A stretch of DNA of 64,000 bases from Candidatus Tidjanibacter faecipullorum (GTDB lineage: Bacteria > Bacteroidota > Bacteroidia > Bacteroidales > Rikenellaceae), in assembly GCA_019116245.1 (NCBI GenBank), contig DXCC01000008.1, positions 26,484 through 90,483 on the forward strand, given 5' to 3'. Under the pieces are notes generated by a model. It was not told where the DNA came from. It made no database searches and worked only from the letters and a program-made list of their open reading frames with translations. The position numbers and the translations under genes were made by a program. Below, in pieces: positions 21,371 through 31,112 of this stretch; positions within the stretch are counted from its first letter, which is position 1, and the number at the start of each line of letters is the position of its first letter.

Positions 21371-21817
21371 ATGGAGACGAAAGGTAGTTACTGGTGGTAT
21401 GGCACGATGCTCTGTGCAGCCTTCTGGGTGCTGATTGTCGGGGCGCAACTGCTGTTGTCCGGCTATCGGACGGGCGTGGAGCTGCTGCTGGCGGTGATGG
21501 CCGTGCTGGTCATCGGCATCGGAGGAGCCTTGATGGGGGCGCTGGAGTGGTGGCACGGCCTGCACGAGCAGGCGTGGCTGAACCGCCTGCGCGACACCTC
21601 GGAGGAGGACATGCGTACCTTTAACTGCTGGACGTACGGATTGGTGCAGGGTGTCAAACTGCTGGTGCTGGTCGTTGTCGTGACGCTGGTGAACGGCGTG
21701 GAGGAGAGCCTGCCGGCATGGCGCTGGGCGGCAGCCTCCGCTTTCCTGCTCGGCGGCGGCGCGCTGCTGATGGGCGGCGTCGAGCGCTGGCGACGGCTGC
21801 ACCTTGTGAAAGAGTAG
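21371..21817 (+). CDS. Four-TM membrane protein of unknown function inserted in V-ATPase operon
   Basis: 148 aa with four hydrophobic segments, 5 nt after subunit B stop and 4 nt before subunit D start; no family recognised. Confidence 0.75.
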   Translation: METKGSYWWYGTMLCAAFWVLIVGAQLLLSGYRTGVELLLAVMAVLVIGIGGALMGALEWWHGLHEQAWLNRLRDTSEEDMRTFNCWTYGLVQGVKLLVLVVVVTLVNGVEESLPAWRWAAASAFLLGGGALLMGGVERWRRLHLVKE

Positions 21818-21821
21818 AATT

Positions 21822-22427
21822 ATGGCAATCAAGTTTCAATACAACAAGACGTCGCTCGGCGACATGCGCAAGAAACTCCAGATGAGGCAGCGAGCCCTGC
21901 CGACCATCAAGAGCAAGGAATCGGCCCTGCGTCTGGAGGTGAAGAAGGCGCGCGACGCCGCTTCGGAGGTGGATCGCCAGCTGGAGGAGCTGCTGGCGCG
22001 GTACAGCTACATGGCCGCGCTGTGGAGCGAATTCGACGGCGGCCTGCTGCGGGTGCGCGACGTGGAGCTGACCCACTCGAAGATTGCGGGCGTACGGGTT
22101 CCGGAGCTGGGCGAGATCGCCTTCGAGGAGAAGCCCTACGATCTGTTCAGCAGTCCGGTGTGGTTTGCCGACGGCGTGGAGCTGCTCAAGCGGATCGCCC
22201 GGCTGGGAATCCAGCGCGAGGTCTATACGCGCAAGATGGAGTTGCTCGACTTTGCGCGCAAGAAGACCACCCAGAAGGTGAACCTCTACGAGAAGGTGCA
22301 GATTCCGGGTTACGAGGCGGCGATTCTGAAGATCCGGCGTTTTCTGGAGGATGAGGAGAACCTCTCCAAGAGTGCGCAGAAGATCGTCAAAAGCAAACAT
22401 GAACAATCACAACAGGAGGCCGTATGA
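21822..22427 (+). CDS. V-type ATP synthase subunit D
   Basis: MAIKFQYNKTSLGDMRKKLQMRQRALPTIKSKESALRLEV: subunit D N-terminus, coiled coil. Confidence 0.93.
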   Translation: MAIKFQYNKTSLGDMRKKLQMRQRALPTIKSKESALRLEVKKARDAASEVDRQLEELLARYSYMAALWSEFDGGLLRVRDVELTHSKIAGVRVPELGEIAFEEKPYDLFSSPVWFADGVELLKRIARLGIQREVYTRKMELLDFARKKTTQKVNLYEKVQIPGYEAAILKIRRFLEDEENLSKSAQKIVKSKHEQSQQEAV

Positions 22428-24232
22428 TCGTCAAGATGAGCAAATACACTTTTGTCCTCTACCATGAGCGGCAAAAGGAGTTCCTGGAGTCCTTGCAGGA
22501 ACTGGGCCTGGTCGACGTGACGGCGACCGGCTGGGAGGCCGACGACCGGCAGCGGGAGATGCTCTCCGAGCTGGAGCGTTACCGGGCGGCCGAGGTTCAC
22601 TTCAAGGAGCTGGGCCAGGAGAAGGATTTCCGGCCGGGCGAGCCATTTGCCGACGGACGGGAGGCTTTCGAGCACTACCGCAAGGCCACCGAAACGATGG
22701 AGGAGTTGCGCGGTCGCATGGACAAGCTCCGCAAGGAGGCCGACGAACTGGCCGTGTGGGGCGACTTTTCGCCCGAGACGGTGCACCGGTTGGCCGAGAA
22801 CGGCATCCGGCTGCGCTTCTTCGGCGCCTACAACAACGAATATGCGGCCATCGAGGCGGCTTGTGCCGGCCGGGTGCCGATCCAGGCGATCAGCAGTACG
22901 GGCGGCCGCACCTATTTTGTGCTGGTGCAGCAGGCCGAGGGGGAGGAGCTTCCCTTCGATGCGCAGGAGTACAAGATGCCCGAGACCACCGCGGCGGCTC
23001 GCCGGAACGATCTGGCGGCGCTGCAGGAGCAGTATGACGCCTGCCGGGCCGAGGTGGCACGTGCCTATGCCTCGCGCGAGCAGATCGCAGCGGAGGAGGG
23101 GCGCCTCAAGGAGCGCTTTGATCTCAGCCGGGCCGTATCGTCGGGCGAGCGGGCTGCGGAGAACACCCTCGTCGTGCTGGAGGGGTGGGCCAAGGAGGAG
23201 ACTTCGGCCCAGGTGGACGCCCTGCTGGAGCGTTACCCCGACGTGGTCTATTTCAAGGAGAAACCGGCGCCGGAGGATGATCCGCCCGTGGAGCTGAAGA
23301 ACAACCGGTTCGCCAATCCGTTCGAGATCATCGGCGCCTTCTATTCGCTGCCCAAGTACGGCACGCTCGACCTGACGGCTTACTTCGGTCCCTTCTACAT
23401 GCTCTTCTTCGGCTTCTGCCTCGGCGATGCTGGCTACGGACTGGTGCTGGCGCTGGCGGGCCTGTTCCTGCTGCGCAAGCGCAACATGCACCAGGTGGCC
23501 ATGCTGACGCTGCTGTGCGGCGGCGCCGCGACGGTATTCGGTTTTCTGACCGGATCGTTCTTCGGCGTGCAGCTCGGCGGTCTGAAGGCCTTCCAGGGGA
23601 TCAAGGACGTGTTCTTGAGCACCGATACGCTCTTCACGCTGTCCCTGGCGCTGGGTGGCATCCAGATTGCCTTTGCGCTGATTCTGAAGGTGGTGAACAT
23701 CACCATGCAGCAGGGATTCAAGTACTCGCTGGGCACCCTCGGCTGGCTGCTGATCCTCATCGGCGGAGCAGGCTGGGCCCTGCTGCCCGGTCTGGGCGTG
23801 ACGGGCATTCCGGTCTATGTCTATTATGCGATTCTCGGCGTGGGAGCCGTCTGCATGCTGCTGCTCAACAATCCCGAGCGCAATGTGCTGGTCAATTTCG
23901 GCGCCGGACTCTACGATACCTACAACAACGTGACGGGTCTGCTGGGCGACATGTTGAGCTACATCCGTCTGTTTGCCCTCTGCCTGTCGGGCGGTACGCT
24001 GGCGCTGGTCTTCAATGACCTGGCGTTCGGTCTGACGGCCGATCTGCCGATCGTGGCGCGCCAGCTGGCCGCGCTGGTCATCCTGCTCTTCGGCCACGGC
24101 ATCAACCTCTTCATGTCGGTGCTGGGCGCCCTGGTTCACCCGATGCGTCTGACCTTCGTGGAGTTTTACAAGAATGCCGGCTTCGAGAGCACGATGCGTG
24201 CCTTCGAGCCGTTGAAAAAATACGACAAGTAA
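22424..24232 (+). CDS. V-type ATP synthase subunit I
   Basis: FYSLPKYGTLDLTAYFGPFYMLFFGFCLGDAGYGLVLAL...LGDMLSYIRLFALCLSGGTLALVFNDLAFGL...GHGINLFMSVLGALVHPMRLTFVEFYKNAGFE; ATGA overlap with subunit D. Confidence 0.96.
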   Translation: MIVKMSKYTFVLYHERQKEFLESLQELGLVDVTATGWEADDRQREMLSELERYRAAEVHFKELGQEKDFRPGEPFADGREAFEHYRKATETMEELRGRMDKLRKEADELAVWGDFSPETVHRLAENGIRLRFFGAYNNEYAAIEAACAGRVPIQAISSTGGRTYFVLVQQAEGEELPFDAQEYKMPETTAAARRNDLAALQEQYDACRAEVARAYASREQIAAEEGRLKERFDLSRAVSSGERAAENTLVVLEGWAKEETSAQVDALLERYPDVVYFKEKPAPEDDPPVELKNNRFANPFEIIGAFYSLPKYGTLDLTAYFGPFYMLFFGFCLGDAGYGLVLALAGLFLLRKRNMHQVAMLTLLCGGAATVFGFLTGSFFGVQLGGLKAFQGIKDVFLSTDTLFTLSLALGGIQIAFALILKVVNITMQQGFKYSLGTLGWLLILIGGAGWALLPGLGVTGIPVYVYYAILGVGAVCMLLLNNPERNVLVNFGAGLYDTYNNVTGLLGDMLSYIRLFALCLSGGTLALVFNDLAFGLTADLPIVARQLAALVILLFGHGINLFMSVLGALVHPMRLTFVEFYKNAGFESTMRAFEPLKKYDK

Positions 24233-24238
24233 TTATAA

Positions 24239-24718
<480 letters not shown>

Positions 24719-24741
24719 GCTGCACACGGAACAGTATGCCA

Positions 24742-24776
24742 AAAGGGGCGAAACCGTTCAGGTTTCACCCCTTTGT
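24742..24776. terminator. Probably bidirectional terminator between V-ATPase operon and copper ATPase gene
   Basis: AAAGGGGCGAAACC-GTTCA-GGTTTCACCCCTTTGTT, A-tract upstream and T-rich downstream. Confidence 0.85.
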
Positions 24777-24799
24777 TGTGTCCGCCGCGGGCGGGCCGC

Positions 24800-26745
24800 T
24801 TATTTCCGCCACTTCAGCCGGAGGCTGTTGGTCACTACGCTGACGCTGCTGAAGGCCATGGCTGCTCCGGCAATCATCGGGTTGAGCAGGAAGCCGCACA
24901 CCGGGTAGAGCACGCCTGCGGCAATCGGCACGCCGATCAGGTTGTAGATAAAGGCCCAAAAGAGGTTCTGACGGATGGTGCGCACCGTGCGGACCGAGAG
25001 GGCGATGGCGTCGGGAATCCGGTTCAGATCGGACGACACGATGGTCATCTGTGCCACGTCGATGGCAATGTCGCTGCCGCCGCCCATGGCGATGCTCAGA
25101 TCGGCCTGGGCCAGCGCCGCACTGTCGTTGATGCCGTCGCCCGTCATGGCCACCCGGTGCCCCTGCTCCTGAAGGGAGCGGATGAAGGCACACTTGCCGT
25201 CGGGGAGCACGCCGGACTTCCAGTGTTCGATGCCGGCACGGGCGGCAATGGCCCGGGCCGTGTTTTCGTTGTCGCCCGTCACCATCCACACCGTGATGCC
25301 CGCTTCGTGCAGCCGGCGCACGGCCTGCGGGGCACTCTCGCGAATGGTGTCAGCCACGGCCAGCACGCCCAGCGCCTGCCGTTCGTCGGCCAGCCAGATC
25401 ACCGTCTTGGCCTCGTCGAGCCACCGTGCGGCCTGTCGGGCCAGTTCGGGGTCGATCTGCCGCCCCTGTTCGCGCAGCAGGGTTTCGCTGCCGGCCAGGT
25501 AGGCCGTGCCGTTGGCGATGCCTCGCACGCCTCGGCCGGTCAGGCTTTCGAATCCGGTGACGGACACCGGTGCGGCCTCTTTCAGGTGGGCGACGACGGC
25601 TTCGGCCAGCGGGTGTTCCGACAGCCGTTCCAGGGCGGCCAGTACGGCGGCAGGGGTGCGGTCGCCGCCGAGCCAGGCCTCGTCGGTCACTTCGGGACGT
25701 CCCTCGGTGAGGGTACCCGTCTTGTCCAGCACCACCGTGTCGATGCGGCGGGCAGCCTCGAGGCTCTCGGCATCACGGATCAGAATGCCCTCCTCGGCGG
25801 CCTTGCCGATGCCTACGGTGATGGCCGTGGGGGTGGCCAGACCCAGCGCACAGGGGCAGGCGATAATGAGGACCGTCACCAGGGCGAGCATGCCGTGCGT
25901 CAGGCCGTCGGCGGGGTCGAGCAGCAGCCACAGCACGAAGGCCAGCAGGGCTACGGAGATGATGACGGGGACGAAGACGGCAGCGATCCGGTCCACGCGT
26001 TGCTGTACGGGGGCCTTGCTGCCCTGGGCCTCCTGCACCATGCGGATGATGCGGGCCAGGAGCGTGTCGGTGCCGACCTTTTCGGCGCGGAAGGTGAAGC
26101 TGCCCTTCTGGTTGATGGTTCCGGCAAAGACCTCCGCTCCGGGCTCCTTGCGCACGGCCACGGGTTCGCCCGTGAGCATGCTTTCGTCCACATAGGAAGC
26201 GCCGTCGGCGATGCGTCCGTCCACGGCGATCCGTTCGCCGGGTCGTACGAGTACGGCGTTGCCGGGGCGCACCTGTTCGATGGGGACCTCACGCCGTTCG
26301 CCGTTGACGACCAGGGTCACGGTGCGGGGTTGCAGGCCCATCAGTTTGCGGATGGCGGTTGTGGTGTTCTCCTTGGCGCGGGCCTCGAGGAGCCGTCCGA
26401 GGAGGATGAAGGCGATGATGACGCTCGAGGCTTCGAAATAGACGTGGGGCTGGATGCCGCGTGCGAGCCAGAACTCCGGCCAGAGCATGTTGAAGAGGCT
26501 GAAGAGGTAGGCGATGCCGGTGCTGAGGGCCACGAGGGTATCCATCGTCACGGTGCGGTGGCGGAGTTGCCGCCAGGCGTTCACGAAAAAGCTCCTTCCG
26601 CACCAGCCCAGGACCGGTGTCGCAAGGAGCCACATGATCGGATTGGCCAGGGGTATGTCCATGAAGAACATGCCGATGACCGCCACCGGCAGCGAGAGGG
26701 CCACGGCCCAGATCGTGCGGTGTTTAAGGTCGATTACTTTTTTTT
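24800..26745 (-). CDS. copA: Copper-translocating P1B-type ATPase, main part (expressed as fusion with HMA domain only after -1 frame change at A10)
   Basis: [16 protein letters not shown]-type CPC motif ([14 protein letters not shown]), [31 protein letters not shown]; no plausible start codon before TM1 in this frame. Confidence 0.93.
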
Positions 26746-27000
26746 TTGCCGTTCGTCGAGGGCCTCGGGGGTAGCCTCGGGGGCGGTGATGACCAGGTCG
26801 TAGCCCGCCTTGCGGACCACGTCGCGGAGTCCCTCCGGCGAGGTTGCGGCCGGATCGAAGGCGACCGTCACTTCGGCCGAAGCGAAATTGACCGCAGCCG
26901 ATGCGACGCCGGGTGCCTCCTGCAGGGCCTTCTCGACCCGTGCGGCGCAGGCGGCGCATCCCATCTGCAGAACGGGGAATGTCTCTTTTACCGTTGCCAT
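26734..27000 (-). CDS. Heavy-metal-associated (HMA) domain protein; zero-frame CopZ-like product / N-terminal domain of CopA
   Basis: [51 protein letters not shown]...[18 protein letters not shown] metal-binding motif; terminates inside A10 tract region. Confidence 0.92.
   Translation of the reverse strand: MATVKETFPVLQMGCAACAARVEKALQEAPGVASAAVNFASAEVTVAFDPAATSPEGLRDVVRKAGYDLVITAPEATPEALDERQKKK
26737..26748 (-). other. Candidate slippage/frameshift site C-A10-G within copA
   Basis: Minus strand CGG CAA AAA AAA AAG TAA; re-reading one A gives CAA AAA AAA AAA GTA ATC GAC ... which continues into CopA TM1. Confidence 0.8.
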
Positions 27001-27355
27001 AGTTTATGTGTGTGTTGAGGGTTTGTTTTCCGACAGCAAAGATGGGGCAACGGGGCCGGCCGGGCGTTATACAATTCTCCGGAAATGTTACATGATTTCC
27101 GCCATCGGATACCTGTCTGACTGGCAAGTCGTTGAATGATATGTTGTTATTGCGATGAGGCGTGGCGTTGCGGCCGGGTGGGGCGGGGAGACAAACATAC
27201 AGTTACCGTCCGGGCGTAATGGAATGGGGTGCTGCGGCGGATGTGCGGCAGGAACGGCCGGGCGCGGAGTGGAGGGTGTTGCGGCTGATGTGCGCGGTGT
27301 AACGGTGGGGTGTGCGGCGGTAGCCGTACGGCAGGTGTTGCGGCAGACGGGGCGG

Positions 27356-27925
27356 TTATACCTCGTCGAGGGGACGCCTGCGGCCGGCGCCGATTGTGCG
27401 GAAGTGGCTGGGGGTCAGTCCGGTGACCTTTTTGAACTGGGCGCTCAGATGGGCCACGCTCGAGTAGTTGAGCAGTGCGGCGATTTCGCCCAGCGAGAGT
27501 TCGTCGTACACGAGCAGCTCCTTGACCCGTTCGATCTTCTGGTGAATGAAATATTTCTCGATCGTGATGCCCTCCACCTCCGAGAAGAGGCTGCTGATGT
27601 AGTTGTAGTCGTGGTGCAGATGGCTGCTCAGGTAGTTGGACAGATTGACCTTCAGGTCGTTGTTTTCGTTGTGGATGAGTTCGATGATGAGGCTCTTGAC
27701 CTGTTCGATGAGCCGTTCACGCCGGCCGTCGATCAGCTCGAAGCCCACTTCGCGCAGGGAGCGGTCGAGGGTGGTGCGCTCCTGCGGCGTGAGGGGGCGC
27801 GGTAGGGAGATGACGCCCAACCCCACCGAGAGGGGTTCGATGCCCTGGTCGTGCAACAGCCGTTCGACCGCCATCATGCAGCGGCGGCACACCATGTTCT
27901 TGATATACAGTTTGAACTCTTCCAT
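27356..27925 (-). CDS. AraC-type transcriptional regulator with N-terminal HMA-like CxxC domain
   Basis: MEEFKLYIKNMVCRRCMMAVERLLHDQGI... followed by AraC HTH: LSLGEIAALLNYSSVAHLSAQFKKVTGLTPSHFR. Confidence 0.88.
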   Translation of the reverse strand: MEEFKLYIKNMVCRRCMMAVERLLHDQGIEPLSVGLGVISLPRPLTPQERTTLDRSLREVGFELIDGRRERLIEQVKSLIIELIHNENNDLKVNLSNYLSSHLHHDYNYISSLFSEVEGITIEKYFIHQKIERVKELLVYDELSLGEIAALLNYSSVAHLSAQFKKVTGLTPSHFRTIGAGRRRPLDEV

Positions 27926-27978
27926 AGGACTCTGGGCAAAGATACGAATTTTCCGTCTCCGCCGTATCGTCGGCCGGA

Positions 27979-28521
27979 TCAGTCGGCATAGCGGAGCACG
28001 ACGTCGCGCATCAGGGCGAGGAACTCCTTGCGCCGGTCGGGAGTCAGTACGTCGCCGTGGCTCATGACCACCAGCCGATGGGGGTGGGCTGCGGCGCCGG
28101 TCCGGTAGGAGGGGTGCGTGTAGGGGAAGTCGTTGGCGCGGAAGCCGAGCCGTTCGTAGAAGCGGAGGCGGCGGCAGGTCAGTTCGTCCTCGGGCGGTTC
28201 GATCTCCAGCACGACCGTGTAGCCGGGGTAGCGGGCCAGCAGGTCGTTCACGATGCGGCTGCCGAGCTGGCGGCCCCGGATGGCGGGATCGACGGCCAGA
28301 AACTCGACGTAGAGCAGGTCGGCGCGGGTCCAGTAGAAGCACAGGGCGGCGAGGCGTCCTTCCTCGTCGATCAGCAGGTCACCGTGGGCCAGGCTGTCGC
28401 CCAGGGCTGCCTGCTGGGCCGGACGGCTGCGGCGTTCGTAGTCGGGGAAGCTGGTCTCGTAGAGCTGCCACGCCGCTTGGCGGAGGGCGGGCGAAAGATC
28501 GTTGAAGGCGACGAATTGCAT
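27979..28521 (-). CDS. GNAT family N-acetyltransferase
   Basis: LLYVEFLAVDPAIRGRQLGSRIVNDLL...CRRLRFYERLGFRAND. Confidence 0.88.
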   Translation of the reverse strand: MQFVAFNDLSPALRQAAWQLYETSFPDYERRSRPAQQAALGDSLAHGDLLIDEEGRLAALCFYWTRADLLYVEFLAVDPAIRGRQLGSRIVNDLLARYPGYTVVLEIEPPEDELTCRRLRFYERLGFRANDFPYTHPSYRTGAAAHPHRLVVMSHGDVLTPDRRKEFLALMRDVVLRYAD

Positions 28522-28552
28522 GGTTTCAACAGTTGGATGGTGAGCGAAGATA

Positions 28553-28588
28553 CCAAAAATCCCCGCCGGAACCAAGGTGCGGCGGGGA
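28553..28588 (-). terminator. Terminator downstream of tRNA-Gln on minus strand
   Basis: Minus strand CCCCGCCG...CGGCGGGGATTTTTGG hairpin plus T-tract. Confidence 0.8.
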
Positions 28589-28604
28589 TCGGAGCGTCGG
28601 ATTG

Positions 28605-28675
28605 TTGAGCCATCGGGATTCGAACCCAAAATGACAGAACCAAAATCTGCAGTGTTACCATTACACCATGGCTCA
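28605..28675 (-). tRNA. tRNA-Gln (anticodon TTG), CCA not encoded
   Basis: TGAGCCA/TGGCTCA acceptor; anticodon stem-loop GCAGA-TTTTGGT-TCTGT; GGGTTCGAATCCC T-arm. Confidence 0.95.
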
Positions 28676-28763
28676 ATCACGTTTTTTCGACGTCACAAAG
28701 ATAACGTTTTTTCCTGTAAAAGCAAGGCGTACGCCGCCGGGCTGCGGGGCGTGCGGCGGAGGG

Positions 28764-29207
28764 TTACTCCAGCTCGATCTCGCGGATCTCCACCATGGGT
28801 TTCTCCGACTGGGGCTGCAGGGGGTCGTCGGCCGCATCGGGGCGGAATTCCAGCGTGTAGAGGTTGTACTCGGGCTGCATCATGGCGCCCGTGGCGGCAT
28901 CGATGCCCCATCCCAGGATGTTGGTGAGGTTGATGATCGAGACCGGGTTGAAGGTCTTGGTGATGGTTACGGTAGCCTTCTTGTAACCAGCCTGGGTACC
29001 CACCACGACGGTCTGGTAGAAGCCGCGCGGCACTTTGACCGTGAAGGGGAACTCGACGTCGTAGTATTTGTAGCCGTCGATGGTGAGGGTCTCGGCGGCA
29101 GGGATGTTTGCCTCGAAGGTGACGTTTTTCTTGGCGCCGCAGAAGATGGAGGCGCAGGAGCTCAGCCCGCAGGCGCAGGCGATCAGGGCAATGATGTGTC
29201 TGGTCAT
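28764..29207 (-). CDS. Putative lipoprotein of unknown function
   Basis: MTRHIIALIACACGLSSCASIFCG: signal peptide with lipobox LSSC. Confidence 0.8.
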   Translation of the reverse strand: MTRHIIALIACACGLSSCASIFCGAKKNVTFEANIPAAETLTIDGYKYYDVEFPFTVKVPRGFYQTVVVGTQAGYKKATVTITKTFNPVSIINLTNILGWGIDAATGAMMQPEYNLYTLEFRPDAADDPLQPQSEKPMVEIREIELE

Positions 29208-29506
29208 GGTTGCTGTCGGTTGATTTGTGCACAAAGATAGCCATCGCCCCGGGAAAAACAACACCAGCCTGCATTTTGATCCCTCCCCGGACGGAAAACG
29301 GTGACCTGGGGGCGTACTGGTCCGGCGGTCAGGGGCCGTTGGGACCGCCGCATCCGGTGCCCGTTCGGGACCTCCCGTTCTCCGGGACCTCCCAGTCCGG
29401 CTGGGCAGCGCGCCGACGGGCGAAAACCGGAGCCGGCGGGGCGGTCGCACCGCCTTTTTTTGTATTTTTGGAACATATTTCCGAACAAGACAAGAAACGA
29501 TACGAT

Positions 29507-30310
29507 ATGTACGAAAAACAACTGGAAGCGATCGGCCGCCTGCTGGGTGTCATGGACCGGCTGCGGGTGGAGTGCCCCTGGGACCGGGAGCAGACCTTCG
29601 AGTCGCTGCGCAACAACACCATCGAGGAGACCTTCGAGCTGACGGATGCCATCACCGACGGCGACATGGATGGCATCCGCGAGGAGCTGGGCGATCTGCT
29701 GCTGCACATCGTCTTCTACTCCCGCATGGCCGACGAGCAGGGACGCTTTGATATTGGTGACGTGGCCAATTCGCTGTGTGACAAACTGATCTACCGCCAT
29801 CCTCACGTCTATGGCACGGTGGAGGCGGACAGTGCCGGCCAGGTGATCCACAACTGGGAGACGCTGAAGCTGGCCGAGAAGCGCAAGAAGGACCGCAAGG
29901 CGCGCCGGGGCGTACTGTCGGGGGTGCCGCGCAGCCTGCCGGCCATGGTAAAGGCCTACCGGATCGGTCAGAAGGCGGCTGCGGCCGGTTTCGACTGGGA
30001 ACGGCGCGAGGATGTCTGGGACAAGGTCAAGGAGGAGGTGGCCGAGGTGGAGCGCGAGATCGACGCCAACGACCACGACCGGGCCGAAAGCGAAGTGGGC
30101 GACCTGCTCTTTGCGCTGGTGAACATGGCGCGACTCTACGGCATTGATCCGGAGAATGCGTTGGAGCGGAGCAACAAGAAGTTCATGCGCCGCTTTGCCC
30201 ACATCGAGGCGCAGGCCGAGGAGCAGGGCGAGGAGCTGACCCGGATGCCCCTCCAGGAGATGGAACGCTACTGGCAGGAGGCCAAGGAGGAGGAAAAGAA
30301 AGAGGAATAA
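29507..30310 (+). CDS. mazG: Nucleoside triphosphate pyrophosphohydrolase
   Basis: RLRVECPWDREQTFESLRNNTIEETFELTDAI...EELGDLLLHIVFYSRMA...EEVAEVEREID...EVGDLLFALVNMARL. Confidence 0.96.
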   Translation: MYEKQLEAIGRLLGVMDRLRVECPWDREQTFESLRNNTIEETFELTDAITDGDMDGIREELGDLLLHIVFYSRMADEQGRFDIGDVANSLCDKLIYRHPHVYGTVEADSAGQVIHNWETLKLAEKRKKDRKARRGVLSGVPRSLPAMVKAYRIGQKAAAAGFDWERREDVWDKVKEEVAEVEREIDANDHDRAESEVGDLLFALVNMARLYGIDPENALERSNKKFMRRFAHIEAQAEEQGEELTRMPLQEMERYWQEAKEEEKKEE

Positions 30311-30355
30311 CCGTGACGGCGGGCCTCCCGCCGCGCGACAGACTCGAGGCAAACT

Positions 30356-30892
30356 ATGGCATTGATCAAAACGGTGCGGGGCAAGACTCCCGCGGTCGGC
30401 GAGGGGACGTTTCTGGCCGACACGGCCGTGCTGATCGGCGATGTGACCGTCGGACGCGACTGTTCGATCTGGTTCAACGCCGTACTGCGCGGCGACGTAA
30501 ACACCATCACGATCGGCGACCGGACCAACATTCAGGACGGCGTCGTGCTGCACACCCTGTTCGACGGGTCGCCCCATCCGTCGCAGACGCGTATCGGCAG
30601 CGACGTGTCGGTGGGCCACAACGCCATTATCCACGGCGGCATCATCGGGGACAACTGCCTGATCGGCATGGGGGCCACGATTCTCGACAACGCGGTGGTG
30701 GGCAGCGGCTGCATCATAGCGGCCAATGCGCTGGTGCTCTCGGGCAGCCGGCTCGAGCCCAACGGCGTCTATGCCGGCGTTCCGGCCCGCCGGGTGAAGG
30801 AGGTCACTCCGCAGCAGCGCGAGGAGATCATCGCCCGCACGGCGCGCGACTACCGGCTCTACGCCTCGTGGTACACCGAACCGGAGCGGTAG
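30356..30892 (+). CDS. Gamma carbonic anhydrase family protein
   Basis: Left-handed beta-helix hexapeptide repeats: VLIGDVTVGRDCSIWFNAVLRGDVNTITIGDRTNIQDGVVLH...VGHNAIIHGGIIGDNCLIGMGATILDNAVVG. Confidence 0.94.
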   Translation: MALIKTVRGKTPAVGEGTFLADTAVLIGDVTVGRDCSIWFNAVLRGDVNTITIGDRTNIQDGVVLHTLFDGSPHPSQTRIGSDVSVGHNAIIHGGIIGDNCLIGMGATILDNAVVGSGCIIAANALVLSGSRLEPNGVYAGVPARRVKEVTPQQREEIIARTARDYRLYASWYTEPER

Positions 30893-31112
30893 CGATGTTC
30901 GTAGCGGAGGCAGCCTTTCAACGGCCTTTCTCCGGTTTCGGCGGCGGCCTTCGGCCCGGTGTGCGGAGCTGACGGGCTTCCGGCGGACGGCCGTCCGGTC
31001 CGTTCACCCCGCTGTTTTGCCGTTTGGCCCGGCGGTCTGAAGATCGGAACGGCGGGCTCCCTATCTTTGTGAGAGGGCAGAGGCTGCTGCGTCTCCGCCA
31101 TCCGAGACGGCA

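Noticed and set aside
24773-26803. 676-aa plus-strand ORF opposite copA
   Set aside because: Antisense shadow of the copper ATPase.
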